This document shows, piece after piece, positions 50,142-59,252 of a stretch of DNA of 64,000 nt. The notes beneath the pieces are model-generated. The model was given only the letters and a program-made list of their open reading frames with translations. It was not told the DNA's origin and did no database searches. Source of the stretch: Streptomyces sp. WP-1 (GTDB lineage Bacteria > Actinomycetota > Actinomycetes > Streptomycetales > Streptomycetaceae). The DNA lies in the NCBI RefSeq assembly GCF_030450125.1, contig NZ_CP123923.1, positions 7,101,001 through 7,165,000 of the forward strand, given 5' to 3'. Each line of letters begins with the position of its first letter. Positions within the stretch are counted from its first letter, which is position 1. The translations under genes and the position numbers were made by a program.

Positions 50142-51302
50142 CGCGAACGGCTCGCCGGCGGAGCGCAGTTCACCGCGGTCGGCGTCGACACGGAAGACGG
50201 TGACCGTGCCGGAGCGCTGGTTCGCCGCGAACAGCAGCCGGCCGTCCGGCGAGAAGGCGATCTGCCGGGGGAAGTCCCCGCCCACCGGCACCGTGCCGAG
50301 CAGCCGCAGCCGGGCCCCGTCGGCCTCGACGGCGTACCTGGCCAGGCTGTTGTGCCCGCGGTTGGCGAGGAAGGCGTACCGGCCGTTCGCCGTGACCAGC
50401 AGCTGCGCCGGGTAGTTGGTGACGTCCCCGGTGGCGCCCGTGGACTGCGGCTCGCCGATGGTCAGCCGGCCGCCGGCGGGGTCGTACCCGCAGACGACGA
50501 CCGTGTCGTCCACCTCGTTGGCCAGATACGCGTACCGCCCGCCCGGATGAAAGGTCAGATGGCGCGGCCCCGCGCCCGGCCGGGTGTGCGCCTGGCCCAC
50601 CTCGGTGAGCGTGCCCTTCGCGGGGTCGAGGCGGTACGTGTAGACGGTGTCGGTGCCGAGATCCACCGCGAGCAGATGACGGCCGTCGGGGGCGGTGCGG
50701 AACTGGTGCGCGTGCGGCCCCTCCTGGCCGGGGCCGGGCGCCGGTGAGGTGTGTGTGACCAGGTCGGTGCGCTCGCCGAGGGCCCCCGAGGCGTCGATCG
50801 GGTGCACGGCGACACTGCCCGACGTGTAGTTGGCGCTGAGCAGCCATCGCCCGGACGGGTGCACCGACAGATGGCAGGGGCCCGCCCCGCCGGTGCTCCG
50901 GGTGCCGAGGACGCGCCGGTCGGCGAGCCGTACGGCCGTCACCCCGCCGTCCTGGCGCTCGTCCACCGCGTACAGGGTCCGGCCGTCCGGGCGGACGGCG
51001 AGGTACGACGGATCGGGGACCCCGGTGAGCGTCCCGGACCCGGTGATCCGGCCCGACTCCGGGTCGTACGAGGCGAGCCCGATGCCGGTGCCGCCGCCCG
51101 GCACGGAGGTGTACGTGCCCAGGTACAGCGGGCGGGGCCCGTCGGCACGGCCGGCGGGCCGGCGCCCCGGGGCGGTGCCCGGCGCGGGGTCCGGGGGAGG
51201 GGCGGCCGGTGCCGGTACCGCCACGGCGGCGGCCGCGCCCGCGCCCATCCCGATGAATCTGCGCCTGTTCCAGCGGCCGTCCGCTCCTGCCCGCGTGCTC
51301 AT
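50109..51302 (-). CDS. exported lactonase-family beta-propeller (6-phosphogluconolactonase-like)
   Basis: 397 residues. Tat signal WNRRRFIGMGAGAAAAVAVPAPAA at the N-terminus with the twin arginine. Then seven-bladed propeller repeats of the YbhE/lactonase group: LYLGTYTSVPGGGTGIGLASYD, GPCHLSVHPSGRWLLSANYTSG, GPHAHQFRTAPDGRHLLAVDLGTD, GPRHLTFHPGGRYAYLANEVDD, FPRQIAFSPDGRLLFAANQRSG. Since it is exported, cytosolic 6-phosphogluconolactone is not the substrate; an extracellular lactone or a binding role is more likely. Confidence 0.86.
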   Translation of the reverse strand: MSTRAGADGRWNRRRFIGMGAGAAAAVAVPAPAAPPPDPAPGTAPGRRPAGRADGPRPLYLGTYTSVPGGGTGIGLASYDPESGRITGSGTLTGVPDPSYLAVRPDGRTLYAVDERQDGGVTAVRLADRRVLGTRSTGGAGPCHLSVHPSGRWLLSANYTSGSVAVHPIDASGALGERTDLVTHTSPAPGPGQEGPHAHQFRTAPDGRHLLAVDLGTDTVYTYRLDPAKGTLTEVGQAHTRPGAGPRHLTFHPGGRYAYLANEVDDTVVVCGYDPAGGRLTIGEPQSTGATGDVTNYPAQLLVTANGRYAFLANRGHNSLARYAVEADGARLRLLGTVPVGGDFPRQIAFSPDGRLLFAANQRSGTVTVFRVDADRGELRSAGEPFASPVAVCALPL

Positions 51303-51389
51303 GCGCCCACCTCAGGTCGTCCCGGTCGTGCACGGCCACCCTCGCCCGGGCCGGGCCCGCAGGGCAAGCCCGGCACCGACCCGGCCCGC

Positions 51390-52640
51390 TCACCGCGTCC
51401 GGTCACCAAATCCCGTACGGCGCCACAGCTCCTCCTGCACCCCGAGCCGCTCCCGCAACCGGGTCATCCGGGGCAGCTTGGCGCGCTGCTCGCGCGAGAC
51501 CCGGTCCAGCTCCTCCAGCAGCCGATGGGTGCGGTGCTCGGTGTCCATCTCGTCGATGATCCGGGTGGTCTCGGTCAGTACGGCGCCCAGCAGCTGCCAG
51601 TTCGCCCAGTCCGCGCGGATCTCCTCGCGCAGCTGCTCGGCCAGCCGGTCACGGGTGCCGGCCGCGGTGTGCAGCTCGGCCGTCAGCCGGGACTCCGCGG
51701 ACTCGGCGTCCGCACTCAGATGGGCGGTCACCAGCACCGCGAAGCTGACCACCGCGTCGCCGATCTCCGACAGCAGCTCCTCCACGGTCGCCCCGACGTG
51801 GGGCGGGAACAGATGGTCGGACTCGCGGGCCTTCGCGAGGTCGGTGAAGGAACGGGCCAGCACCCGCAGCACCACCGTGCAGATCTCCAGCGTGTCCAGA
51901 CCGGTGCGCAGCACCACCCGGTGCAGCAGCCCCTCCTTGACCCGCGGATTGAGCCGCAGACTGTCCTCGGCCTGCCGCAGCGAGGCGTCGACCTCGGCGA
52001 TGTACTGGTCCAGCCGACGCGCCTCGTGCAGCCGCTCGGCCGCCCGCTCCCAGGGGATCCGGTCCGCGGCCTCCTCACCCATCCGCAGCATCAACTGGCG
52101 CACCCGGCGCGCCAGGTCCTCGATCGACTCGCCCGCCTTGTCCACCCAGACGGGCGGCGGCAGCAGCAGATTGCAGGCGGTGCCGACGACCGCGCCGATC
52201 AGCGTCTCCACGATCCGCGCCCAGGCCGTGAACCCGACCGTGGTCACCCCGAGCACCAGCATCGCGCTGATCGCCACCTCGGCGACGTACTCGTCCACCC
52301 GCACCAGATGGCCGACGGCCAGCGAGGCCACGATCAGCAGCGCGAGGCTCCACCAGGTCAGGCCCACCAGCACACTGAAGGCGATGGCGACCAGGACGCC
52401 GGCCACCACCGCGTTCACCCGGCGGATGCCGTTGGTGAGGGTGGCGTAGAACGTCACCTGGACCACCAGCAGCGCGGTCAGGGGCGAGGTCAGCGGGGCC
52501 GGCTCGGGGCTGAGCCGGAGCGCGATGACGTAGGCGATCGTCGCCGCCGTGGCCGATCGCAGCGTCTGGACGACCACCGGCTCCCGGCGGCGCTTCGCCA
52601 GACGCAGCAGTCCCTCGAACCCCTTGCGTACCTCGTGCAT
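51390..52640 (-). CDS. FUSC/aromatic-acid exporter family membrane protein
   Basis: 416 residues. N-terminal 150 residues carry five or six membrane segments (ATAATIAYVIALRL, LTALLVVQVTFYATL, VNAVVAGVLVAIAFSVLVGLTW, LALLIVASLAVGHLV, VAISAMLVLGVTTVGF, TLIGAVVGTACNLLLPP). The remaining 260 are soluble helical, probably coiled-coil rich. This is half of the FUSC-type bacterial exporter fold, which would dimerise. Substrate unknown. It is alone on the minus strand, 88 bases from the divergently unrelated lactonase start. Confidence 0.82.
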   Translation of the reverse strand: MHEVRKGFEGLLRLAKRRREPVVVQTLRSATAATIAYVIALRLSPEPAPLTSPLTALLVVQVTFYATLTNGIRRVNAVVAGVLVAIAFSVLVGLTWWSLALLIVASLAVGHLVRVDEYVAEVAISAMLVLGVTTVGFTAWARIVETLIGAVVGTACNLLLPPPVWVDKAGESIEDLARRVRQLMLRMGEEAADRIPWERAAERLHEARRLDQYIAEVDASLRQAEDSLRLNPRVKEGLLHRVVLRTGLDTLEICTVVLRVLARSFTDLAKARESDHLFPPHVGATVEELLSEIGDAVVSFAVLVTAHLSADAESAESRLTAELHTAAGTRDRLAEQLREEIRADWANWQLLGAVLTETTRIIDEMDTEHRTHRLLEELDRVSREQRAKLPRMTRLRERLGVQEELWRRTGFGDRTR

Positions 52641-52753
52641 CCCTTGGCCTGTTCCCGTTCCCCGGGTGCGTCGAACGTGGCTGTTCGAGGGGGATGAGGG
52701 GTTGGGCCATCCGGCGGGGGCCGGGAGCGGGCGGCCGGGGGGCGGGGCGGGAC

Positions 52754-52784
52754 GCCGGGGGCCGGGGGCCGGGGGCCGGGGGCC
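52754..52784. repeat. GCCGGGG heptamer repeats, G-quadruplex-prone
   Basis: Four copies of a 7-base unit GCCGGGG plus a partial fifth, directly before the 3' end of the FBP gene. Four G-runs with short loops could form a quadruplex on the plus strand; it may act as a terminator element. Confidence 0.7.
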
Positions 52785-53279
52785 TCAGACGTACAGCTTG
52801 TCGAGGAACGCGGCCAGATTGCCCGTCGTCCGCGCGATCTGCTCCTCCACGGTCAGGCTCTCCTCGATCCGCATCCCGGTGTCCGGGGCCTTCTTGCCCC
52901 GCACGTACAGCGAGCACGACAGGTCCGTGCACATGTACAGGCCGACCGAATTGCCCTCGCGGCCCGCCGTGCCCGCCTTGCGCGCGGTCATCAGGGACAC
53001 CCCGCCGCCGCGATGCGTGGTCAGGCACAGGGAGCACATGCTGCGGTGCAGGAAGCCGCGCTGGGAGGAGGGGAAGCGCAGCGCGACACCGGCCGGCCGG
53101 CCCTCCCGCTCGGTGACCAGGTAGCTGCGGTCGGGCGCGCCCGGATCCCGCCAGCCGAGGAAGTCCAGGTCCTCCCAGGGCTGTTCCTCCAGGTCCCGCG
53201 GCACGGCGAGTCGCTTGGCCTCACCCTTGGAGCAGTTCACGAAAGAGCTGCGGATGTCCTGCTCGGTGAGCGGCTTCAT
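52785..53279 (-). CDS. FBP domain zinc-finger protein (elongation factor G-binding type)
   Basis: 164 residues, the length of the short actinobacterial FBP proteins. The C-terminal treble-clef zinc finger uses SMCSLCLTTHRGGGVSLMTARKAG and YMCTDLSCSLYVRGKK. In staphylococci FusB-type proteins with this fold bind EF-G and give fusidic-acid tolerance. In Streptomyces the role is unknown but ribosome or EF-G rescue is plausible. Divergent from the DUF3626 gene. Confidence 0.85.
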   Translation of the reverse strand: MKPLTEQDIRSSFVNCSKGEAKRLAVPRDLEEQPWEDLDFLGWRDPGAPDRSYLVTEREGRPAGVALRFPSSQRGFLHRSMCSLCLTTHRGGGVSLMTARKAGTAGREGNSVGLYMCTDLSCSLYVRGKKAPDTGMRIEESLTVEEQIARTTGNLAAFLDKLYV

Positions 53280-53362
53280 GGAAAATCCTTCGTCGTGCGT
53301 GCGCCGGACCCGGGAAGATGGGGCCCCTGATCAGCCTAGGTACCCCTGGGGAGGACGGGCCA

Positions 53363-54247
53363 ATGGATTTCCCGGACGGGCTTTCGAGCCGTGCCCTGCG
53401 CGCACTGCGCCATGTGGGCGCCCGCGCCTGCGGACCCCCGCTCGCCCCCGGCCCGCGCATCACCCTCGACTTCCACCCCGACCGGCTCTCGGGCGGCCTG
53501 CCGATCCTCGACTCGCTCGCCCGGGACGGCGTCCACCACTCCCAGTTCGTCACCGGCACCAGCAACGGCGGGCTCACCGCGCACCGCGGCGGCGACCGCC
53601 GGCGCTGGGAGAGCCGGATCTTCGGGGGCGCCTACGACGACGCCGAGCCCGCGGAGCGGCCGGTGTACGGCGCGCTGGACTTCCGTCGCCAAGTGGTGGG
53701 CTCCGCCCCGCGGTTCGGCTCCTCGCACCTGCGGCTCACCGCCGGGGGCACGGCCCGCGCGGCCTTCTGCTACCCGGACAGCGCCGCCGAGCCCGCGGAC
53801 TTCGGCGCGGCCTCGGCGATGGGGCTGATCGCCCTCGCCGAGGCGGACGAGCGGGACGCCCTCGACGACTACATCGAGAGCCATGTCCACGGGGGAGTGC
53901 TGCTGACCCGGGACGTCGAGGCCCTGGTCCTGGACGCGAGCTACCGCGGCACCCCGGTGGAGGCGGCCGCCCGGAGCCTCCCCTTCCCCCTGGAACGGCA
54001 CCTGGGCTACGTCCTCACCGTCGACCGGCTCCGCGACCACGCCGACTACCGGGGTGCGCGGTACACCGCCCTCGGCACCCGCCTCGCCTCCGACGGCGTC
54101 CTGACCCCCCGCCACCTCGGCGACGCCGCCCGCACCGGCCGTCACGACCTCCAGCACCTGAAGATGCTCTGGCACACCCTGGCCCGCTTCGGCGCGCCGG
54201 AGGGGGCGGGCACGGCGCGCGCCGAGGAGGTGTGCGCGGCGGGCTGA
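53363..54247 (+). CDS. DUF3626 domain-containing protein
   Basis: 294 residues matching the DUF3626 pattern: ITLDFHPDRLSGGLPILDSLARDGVHHSQFVTGTSNGGLTAHRGGDRRRWESRIFGGAYD, RPVYGALDF and GSSHLRL. HP and DFHPDR give it a possible phosphodiesterase or ADP-ribosyl-transfer-like active site, but function is unknown. ATG at MDFPDGL preferred to an upstream GTG since GGGGAGG lies 9 bases before it. Stands alone. Confidence 0.82.
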   Translation: MDFPDGLSSRALRALRHVGARACGPPLAPGPRITLDFHPDRLSGGLPILDSLARDGVHHSQFVTGTSNGGLTAHRGGDRRRWESRIFGGAYDDAEPAERPVYGALDFRRQVVGSAPRFGSSHLRLTAGGTARAAFCYPDSAAEPADFGAASAMGLIALAEADERDALDDYIESHVHGGVLLTRDVEALVLDASYRGTPVEAAARSLPFPLERHLGYVLTVDRLRDHADYRGARYTALGTRLASDGVLTPRHLGDAARTGRHDLQHLKMLWHTLARFGAPEGAGTARAEEVCAAG

Positions 54248-54290
54248 GCCGGCGGCTTTGCCCCGGCGCGCGGAACTCACGGAGTTCCTG

Positions 54291-54313
54291 CTTAGCTCAC
54301 AGCATGAACTAAG
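54291..54313. promoter_or_regulatory. inverted repeat upstream of the ROK gene
   Basis: CTTAG-N13-CTAAG in an AT-richer patch, 76-98 bases before the ROK ATG. Probable operator, perhaps autoregulatory. Confidence 0.4.
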
Positions 54314-54388
54314 GGTTGGTGGAAAGTCGCGTTCCGGTCGCCCGAAGGAGTATGTTGCAGGTCGGGCATGGTTCGTGAAGGGAGCCGC

Positions 54389-55681
54389 ATGGCGGGGCGG
54401 AACGGACGCACGGTGCGTGATCTTCGGCGGGGCAACCGCACCGCCGTGTTGCAGCGGCTGTACTTCGACGGCCCGTTGAGCCGGTTCGAGCTGGGTCCGG
54501 CCACCGGTCTCAGCTCCGGGTCGGTCAGCAATGTGGTCGCCGATCTGGTCGCCGACGGGCTGGTCGAGGAGGCCGGCAGCGTCGACTCCGACGGCGGCCG
54601 GCCCCGCACGCTGCTGCGCGTCGCCCCGGACAGCGGGCAGATGATCGGCGTCGACGTCGGCGAGACCCGCGTAAGGGTCGAGCTGTTCGATCTGGCCCTG
54701 AACGAACTCGCCCGCACCGAGCGCCCGTTGACCGCCCGGCGTTACGACGCCGACGTCATCGCCGGACACATCCGCGAGGGCGTCGCCGAGGTGCTGGAGG
54801 CGCGGGACGCCGTGCCCGAGCGGCTGTTGGGCATCGGTGTCGGTGTCCCCGGCATCGTCGAGCACACCGCCGACCGGGGCGCCGTGGTCCACGGGCAGAC
54901 CATCGGCTGGGACGCGGTCCCGCTGGAGCGGCTGCTGCGGGCCACCTCCGAACTGCCCGAGCCCGTGCGGTACTTCATCGACAACGGCGCCAAGACCCTG
55001 GGTCAGGCCGAGATGTGGTTCGGCGCGGGCCGCGGTGCCCGCAACGCCGTCGTCGTGCTGTTCGGCTCCGGTGTCGGCGCCTGCCTGGTGACCCCCGAGG
55101 TGGAGCGCGGGCGGGCCGTCGAGTGGGGGCATCTGACGGTACGGGTGCGCGGACGCCGCTGCCGTTGCGGCGCCCCCGGCTGCCTGGAGGCGTACGCGGG
55201 CGCCGAGTCGCTGCTCGCCCGCTGGCGCGAGGAGGGCGGCCGTCCGCCGGCCGGTGCCGACGAGGAGACCGCGCTCACCGCCATGCTCGCCGCCGCCTAC
55301 CCGGCCGACGGCGGTGCGGCGGACCCGGTGGCGCTGGCCGTCCTGGAGGAGACCGCCGAGTACCTCGGGGCGGGCCTGTCCGACCTGATCAACCTCTTCC
55401 AGCCCGAGCGGATCATCGTCGGCGGCTGGGCCGGGCTCCAGCTCGGCGCCCGGTTCCTGCCCGCCGTACGCCGGCATGCGACGACGTACTCCCTGCGGCA
55501 CCCCGCCGACAAGGTCACCATCGAACTCGGCCGCCTCGGTCCGGATGCCGTGACCGTCGGCGCCGCGATCCTCCCGCTGGCCGACTTCTTCACCAGCGGC
55601 GGCCACCGGCCCGCCCCCGCCCCCGAGAGCCCGCTGCCCGCCTGGCGGACGGCGTTGCGGGAGCGGACCCCGGGCGCGTGA
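54389..55681 (+). CDS. ROK family transcriptional regulator
   Basis: 430 residues. N-terminal winged helix (RRGNRTAVLQRLYFDGPLSRFELGPATGLSSGSVSNVVADLVADGLVEEAG, residues about 12-62). ROK kinase-like domain with MIGVDVGETRVRVELFDL near 90, IGVGVPGIV near 150, FIDNGAKTLGQAEMWFG near 197 (DN motif), the zinc motif CRCGAPGCLEAYAG near 255, and LINLFQPERIIVGG near 335. Sugar-responsive repressor or activator; target sugar unknown. The neighbourhood has no sugar transporter. Confidence 0.88.
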   Translation: MAGRNGRTVRDLRRGNRTAVLQRLYFDGPLSRFELGPATGLSSGSVSNVVADLVADGLVEEAGSVDSDGGRPRTLLRVAPDSGQMIGVDVGETRVRVELFDLALNELARTERPLTARRYDADVIAGHIREGVAEVLEARDAVPERLLGIGVGVPGIVEHTADRGAVVHGQTIGWDAVPLERLLRATSELPEPVRYFIDNGAKTLGQAEMWFGAGRGARNAVVVLFGSGVGACLVTPEVERGRAVEWGHLTVRVRGRRCRCGAPGCLEAYAGAESLLARWREEGGRPPAGADEETALTAMLAAAYPADGGAADPVALAVLEETAEYLGAGLSDLINLFQPERIIVGGWAGLQLGARFLPAVRRHATTYSLRHPADKVTIELGRLGPDAVTVGAAILPLADFFTSGGHRPAPAPESPLPAWRTALRERTPGA

Positions 55682-55721
55682 CGGGCGCGTAACGAGCCGT
55701 CGGACGGGGCGAGTTGGGGCC

Positions 55722-56474
55722 TCAGACCTGGGGCAGGGCGCGGCCGAGCAGCGGGAGCAGCCGGTCCCGGTGGCGCTGGAAGGCGGCGGCGTCGAAGGCG
55801 TCGGTGTCCGCCATGGTGAAGCCGTGGACGGTGCCGGGACAGACCTCGGTGCGGTGCCCGACGCCCGCGGCCTCGAACGCCTCGTCGAGCGTGGCGATGC
55901 CCTCGGGTGTCATGTCCTTCTCGGCGAGGCCGAGATGCACCTCGGCGGCGAGGTGCTCCGGGATGAGCAGATGCGGGCTGTCGGGTTCCTCGGTGACCAG
56001 GGACCCGGGGTGGAACCCGGCGACCGCGGCCACCCGGTCGGGATGGGCCGTCGCGGTGCGCATGGCCAGGACGGCACCCATGCAGTAGCCGATCGCGGCG
56101 ATGGGCCCGGCGGCGACCTCGGCCCGGTCGGCCAGGAAGGCCACGTAGGCGTCGGCGTCACGCAGCACGCGTTCGGTGGTGTGCGCCTCGACGAGCGGCA
56201 TCAGCTGGGCGATGACCTTGGGCCGGATATCCTCGCCGATGTGCTCGGGCAGGTCGATCAGCGGCGCCGGGCCCTGCCGGTAGTACACGTTGGGCACGAG
56301 CACGTAGTACCCGTGTCCGGCCAGTTCCCGGGCCATTTCCTCCAGCACCGGCCGCAGGCCGAAGGCGTCGGGGTACATCAGCACCGCGGGATGGCGCCGG
56401 TCGTCGTCGGGAAAGGCGGCGAACGCGTCGGCGACGCCGTCCGGGGTGGGAATGCGCGGAGTCCTGGTGGGCAT
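55722..56474 (-). CDS. dienelactone hydrolase family protein
   Basis: 250 residues. Cys nucleophile in IGYCMGAVLAMRTA near residue 120, acidic residue in GLAEKDMTP near 180, His in PGTVHGFTMAD near 210: the Cys-Asp-His triad of dienelactone hydrolases. HPAVLMYPDAFGLRPVLEEMARELA is the usual N-terminal block. Cytosolic hydrolase of a lactone or ester; no chlorocatechol genes nearby. ATG start at the family-consistent position; the same frame is open far upstream only by chance. Confidence 0.86.
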   Translation of the reverse strand: MPTRTPRIPTPDGVADAFAAFPDDDRRHPAVLMYPDAFGLRPVLEEMARELAGHGYYVLVPNVYYRQGPAPLIDLPEHIGEDIRPKVIAQLMPLVEAHTTERVLRDADAYVAFLADRAEVAAGPIAAIGYCMGAVLAMRTATAHPDRVAAVAGFHPGSLVTEEPDSPHLLIPEHLAAEVHLGLAEKDMTPEGIATLDEAFEAAGVGHRTEVCPGTVHGFTMADTDAFDAAAFQRHRDRLLPLLGRALPQV

Positions 56475-56544
56475 GATCGACCATCCTTGCCCGCGTCGCC
56501 GGACGCACGCAAGGGAGGTCAACCATGCGGGGGACAGCGGACGT

Positions 56545-56910
56545 TCAGCCAGGTGACTCGTCCGGGCCCGGGTGCTCGGGATGGACCGTGCCGGTGCGCG
56601 GCGCGCCGCGCGGACCGGTTCCGGCCTCGTCCGTGTCCGGCAGTTCGTCCCCGAGGTCCCTATCGTCTCCGCCGTCTCCGCCGTCTCCGCCGTCTCCGCC
56701 GTCCTGGTCGTTCCCGTCGTTCTCGTCCGTGGGGCCGCCCGGATTCTCGCTCGACCGACGGTCCGCCGAACGGTCCTCCGGTCGATCCGCCGGCCGGTCC
56801 CCGGGCAGGTCCCACGGGTCGTCGGACCGTGCCAGCTGGTCGGGCATGTCCCTCGGGACCGGATCCGGCTCCGGCGCCCCCGTGGGTTCCTGTGCGCGCT
56901 GTGCTGCCAT
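56545..56910 (-). CDS. acidic intrinsically disordered protein with Gly-Gly-Asp repeats
   Basis: 121 residues, very rich in Asp, Gly, Pro and Glu, with DRPADRPEDRSADRR and a DGGDGGDGGDGGD stretch. No domain, signal peptide or cysteine. ATG has GGAAGGCGAG upstream, which supports translation. Low complexity makes it hard to tell from a chance frame, but the acidic bias is opposite to that of most shadow frames in GC-rich DNA (Arg/Pro/Ala). Possibly a stress or metal-buffering tail protein; unknown. Confidence 0.5.
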   Translation of the reverse strand: MAAQRAQEPTGAPEPDPVPRDMPDQLARSDDPWDLPGDRPADRPEDRSADRRSSENPGGPTDENDGNDQDGGDGGDGGDGGDDRDLGDELPDTDEAGTGPRGAPRTGTVHPEHPGPDESPG

Positions 56911-56959
56911 GATGCTCTCGCCTTCCTCCCCTTGCGTGCGATCAGAACGTGCTCGCCGG

Positions 56960-57991
56960 TCAGCCCACCTTGCGGCCCCGCATCGGCGCGGTGTCCAGTC
57001 CGCCGCCCCGCTGGAGCCCTTCCAGGAACTCCTCCAGCACCTCGGTCGCCGTCCACCGGGGCCGCCAGCCCAACTCCTCGTGCGCCCGCGTGCAGTCCAT
57101 CAGCGGCAGCCGCAGCACCGCGTCGAACAGATGCGGGGACGCCGGCAGCAGCCGTAGATTCCAGGCGGCGGCGACGGCCGAGCGGACGGCCGTACGCGGC
57201 AGGCGCACCGGACGCGCGCCGAGCAGCTCGCCGAGGACCGCGGCGTCCAGCGGCGGGTCGGCGGCGAGGTTGAAGGCGCCCCGGGCTGCGGCCGAGCGCA
57301 CCGCGAGCCGGTAGGCCTCGGCGGCGTCGTCCGTGTGCAGCGCCTGGACGCGCAGTCCGGGGATGTCCGGCAGGAACGGCAGCAGCTCGGGCCGGGCCAG
57401 CGGGCCGGGCAGGAAGCGGCCGCCGAAGATCCGGCGCTGCTCGCTCGCCGACTCCCGCTTGAACAGGAACGCCGGCCGCATCCGCACCACCCGCACCTCC
57501 GGGTGATCGCGTTCGAACACGTCCAGGGTGCGCTCCAGATACGCCTTCTCCCGGCAGTACGCGGCGTCCGGCCAGCCGTGCGTCGGCCAGGACTCGTCCA
57601 CCGCGCGGTCCTTGGGACCCGGCGAGTACGCCCCCACGGACGAGGCGTGCACCAGCACCGGCACCCCGGCCGCGGCGACCGCCTCGAACACCCGGATGCT
57701 GCCGAGCACATTGGTCCGCCAGGTGGCCGTCGGATCGTGCGTCGGCTGGAACGCCCACGCCAGATGGACCACCGCGTCCGCGCCCGCGAAGCGCTCCGCG
57801 AGGTCCGCCCCGTCCGACGCCAGGTCGACGGCGGACCAGTCGGTACCCGGCGGCGACCACTCGGGCATCCGGCGCGCGAGGCCCCGTACCGAGGCGATCC
57901 CGGGATCCTGGGAGAGCAGGCGCACCACGCTCGTACCGACATTGCCGGTGGCCCCCGTGACGACCACCGTGCTCCCCGCTGAGCTGCTCAC
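56960..57991 (-). CDS. NAD-dependent epimerase/dehydratase family protein (extended SDR)
   Basis: 343 residues. TVVVTGATGNVGTSVVRLL at residues 8-26 is the cofactor loop (TGxxGxxG). VVHLAWAFQP near 77, VHASSVGAYSPG near 118 (Ser) and AYCREKAYLER near 145 hold the catalytic residues; the usual YxxxK reads YCREK. GLRVQALHTDDAAEAYRLAV is the substrate-domain block. Acts on an unknown sugar nucleotide, steroid or flavonoid-like carbonyl. GTG start chosen on GGAAGGAGCCGAAG ribosome site. Confidence 0.83.
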   Translation of the reverse strand: MSSSAGSTVVVTGATGNVGTSVVRLLSQDPGIASVRGLARRMPEWSPPGTDWSAVDLASDGADLAERFAGADAVVHLAWAFQPTHDPTATWRTNVLGSIRVFEAVAAAGVPVLVHASSVGAYSPGPKDRAVDESWPTHGWPDAAYCREKAYLERTLDVFERDHPEVRVVRMRPAFLFKRESASEQRRIFGGRFLPGPLARPELLPFLPDIPGLRVQALHTDDAAEAYRLAVRSAAARGAFNLAADPPLDAAVLGELLGARPVRLPRTAVRSAVAAAWNLRLLPASPHLFDAVLRLPLMDCTRAHEELGWRPRWTATEVLEEFLEGLQRGGGLDTAPMRGRKVG

Positions 57992-58208
57992 CTTCGGCTC
58001 CTTCCGTTCTCGGGCGAAGGGTCCGCGACGAGGGGCCGGGTACCCGGGCGGTCCGCCCGCACACGCGTGCCGGGGACTCGGACACATGTGCTTGACGTGC
58101 CGGGTCATCGACCGCGTGGTCTGCTGTGGGCACGATCGGGATCATCGGCGGACCGCCGCCCCCGCGCGCCCGCCGGTGCTCGCGCGCCGTATCCCGAGGA
58201 GGACCCCC

Positions 58209-59102
58209 ATGCCGTACTACGAGAGCCCCGTCGACGGCACCCGGCTGCACTACGCCGACCACGGTCCCGCCTCCGGTGCCGTCGCCGTCTTCGTCGCCAG
58301 TGCCTATCTGGGCCACGAGATGTGGGAGCACCAGATGCTGCCGCTCGCGGAGGCCGGGTACCGCTGTGTGGGCCTGGACCGGCGCGGGCACGGGCGCTCG
58401 GACGACGTCTGGTCGGGGTACGACCTCGACACGCTCGCCGACGACCTCCAGGGGCTGCTCGACCATCTCGACCTGCGCGAGGTCACGCTGATCGCGCACT
58501 CGGTGGGCACCGCCGAGGTGGTGCGCTGCCTGACCCGGCACGGCTCGTCCCGGGTGGCCCGGGCCGCGCTGGTCTGCGGGGTGGGTCCGGGCATCATGCG
58601 CTCCGAGCGGCTGCCCGACGGCGTGGATCCGGCGCTCGCGCGGGCCGACGAGGAGTTCTTCCGGCGCGACCGGCCCGCCTGGTTCACCCGTTTCGCGGAC
58701 GCCTTCTTCGCGGCCACCAGCGCGGGGAACGAGGTCTCCGACGCGTATACGCGGTATCTGGTCGACCGCTGCCTGGTGGCCACGCCCCGCGCCGCCACCG
58801 GCGTACGGTCCGTCGTGACCGGCCTCGACCTCACCGCCGAGCTGCCCGCCGTGGACGTACCCGTGCTCGTCGTGCACGGCACCCATGACACCTCCGCGCC
58901 GCTGGCCCATACGGGTGAACGGCTGGCCCGGCTGGTGCCGGACGCCGCCCTGAAGGTGTACGAGAACGGCGGCCACGGCCTGTTCTTCACCCACGCGCAG
59001 CGCCTCACCGCCGACCTGCGGCGGTTCCTCGGCGCGGCCGGGGCGACGGCGGCCACCACCGGGATCTGCCGGATGCTGGCCGTGGCTGGGATCGGCGGCT
59101 AG
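58209..59102 (+). CDS. alpha/beta hydrolase (haloperoxidase/esterase-like)
   Basis: 297 residues. GYRCVGLDRRGHGRSDDVWSGYDLDTLADDLQGLLDHL, Ser nucleophile in IAHSVGTAEVVRCL near residue 99, Asp in PVLVVHGTHDTSAPL near 225 and His in ENGGHGLFFTHAQRL near 255 form the triad of cofactor-free haloperoxidase-like esterases. ATG after CCCGAGGAGGACCC. Divergent from the SDR gene. Confidence 0.84.
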   Translation: MPYYESPVDGTRLHYADHGPASGAVAVFVASAYLGHEMWEHQMLPLAEAGYRCVGLDRRGHGRSDDVWSGYDLDTLADDLQGLLDHLDLREVTLIAHSVGTAEVVRCLTRHGSSRVARAALVCGVGPGIMRSERLPDGVDPALARADEEFFRRDRPAWFTRFADAFFAATSAGNEVSDAYTRYLVDRCLVATPRAATGVRSVVTGLDLTAELPAVDVPVLVVHGTHDTSAPLAHTGERLARLVPDAALKVYENGGHGLFFTHAQRLTADLRRFLGAAGATAATTGICRMLAVAGIGG

Positions 59103-59103
59103 C

Positions 59104-59182
59104 CGGCCCCGGCCTCCCGGCCCCGGCCTCCCGGCCCCGGCCTCCCGGCCCCCGCCCTGGCCTCCCGGCCCCGGCCTCCCGG
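59104..59182. repeat. 14-base GC tandem repeats
   Basis: CGGCCCCGGCCTCC repeats three times perfectly, then a degenerate longer copy and one more, directly after the hydrolase stop. Non-coding. Confidence 0.88.
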
Positions 59183-59217
59183 TTCGGAGAAGAAGCGAGC
59201 GGCCGGGAAAAGAGGAA

Positions 59218-59252
59218 GCCCCGGCCGTGACGGGGGGATTCACGGCCGGGGC
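59218..59252. terminator. hairpin, probable terminator
   Basis: GCCCCGGCCGTGA and its exact complement, 13-base stem with a 9-base loop, about 115 bases after the hydrolase stop. Confidence 0.65.
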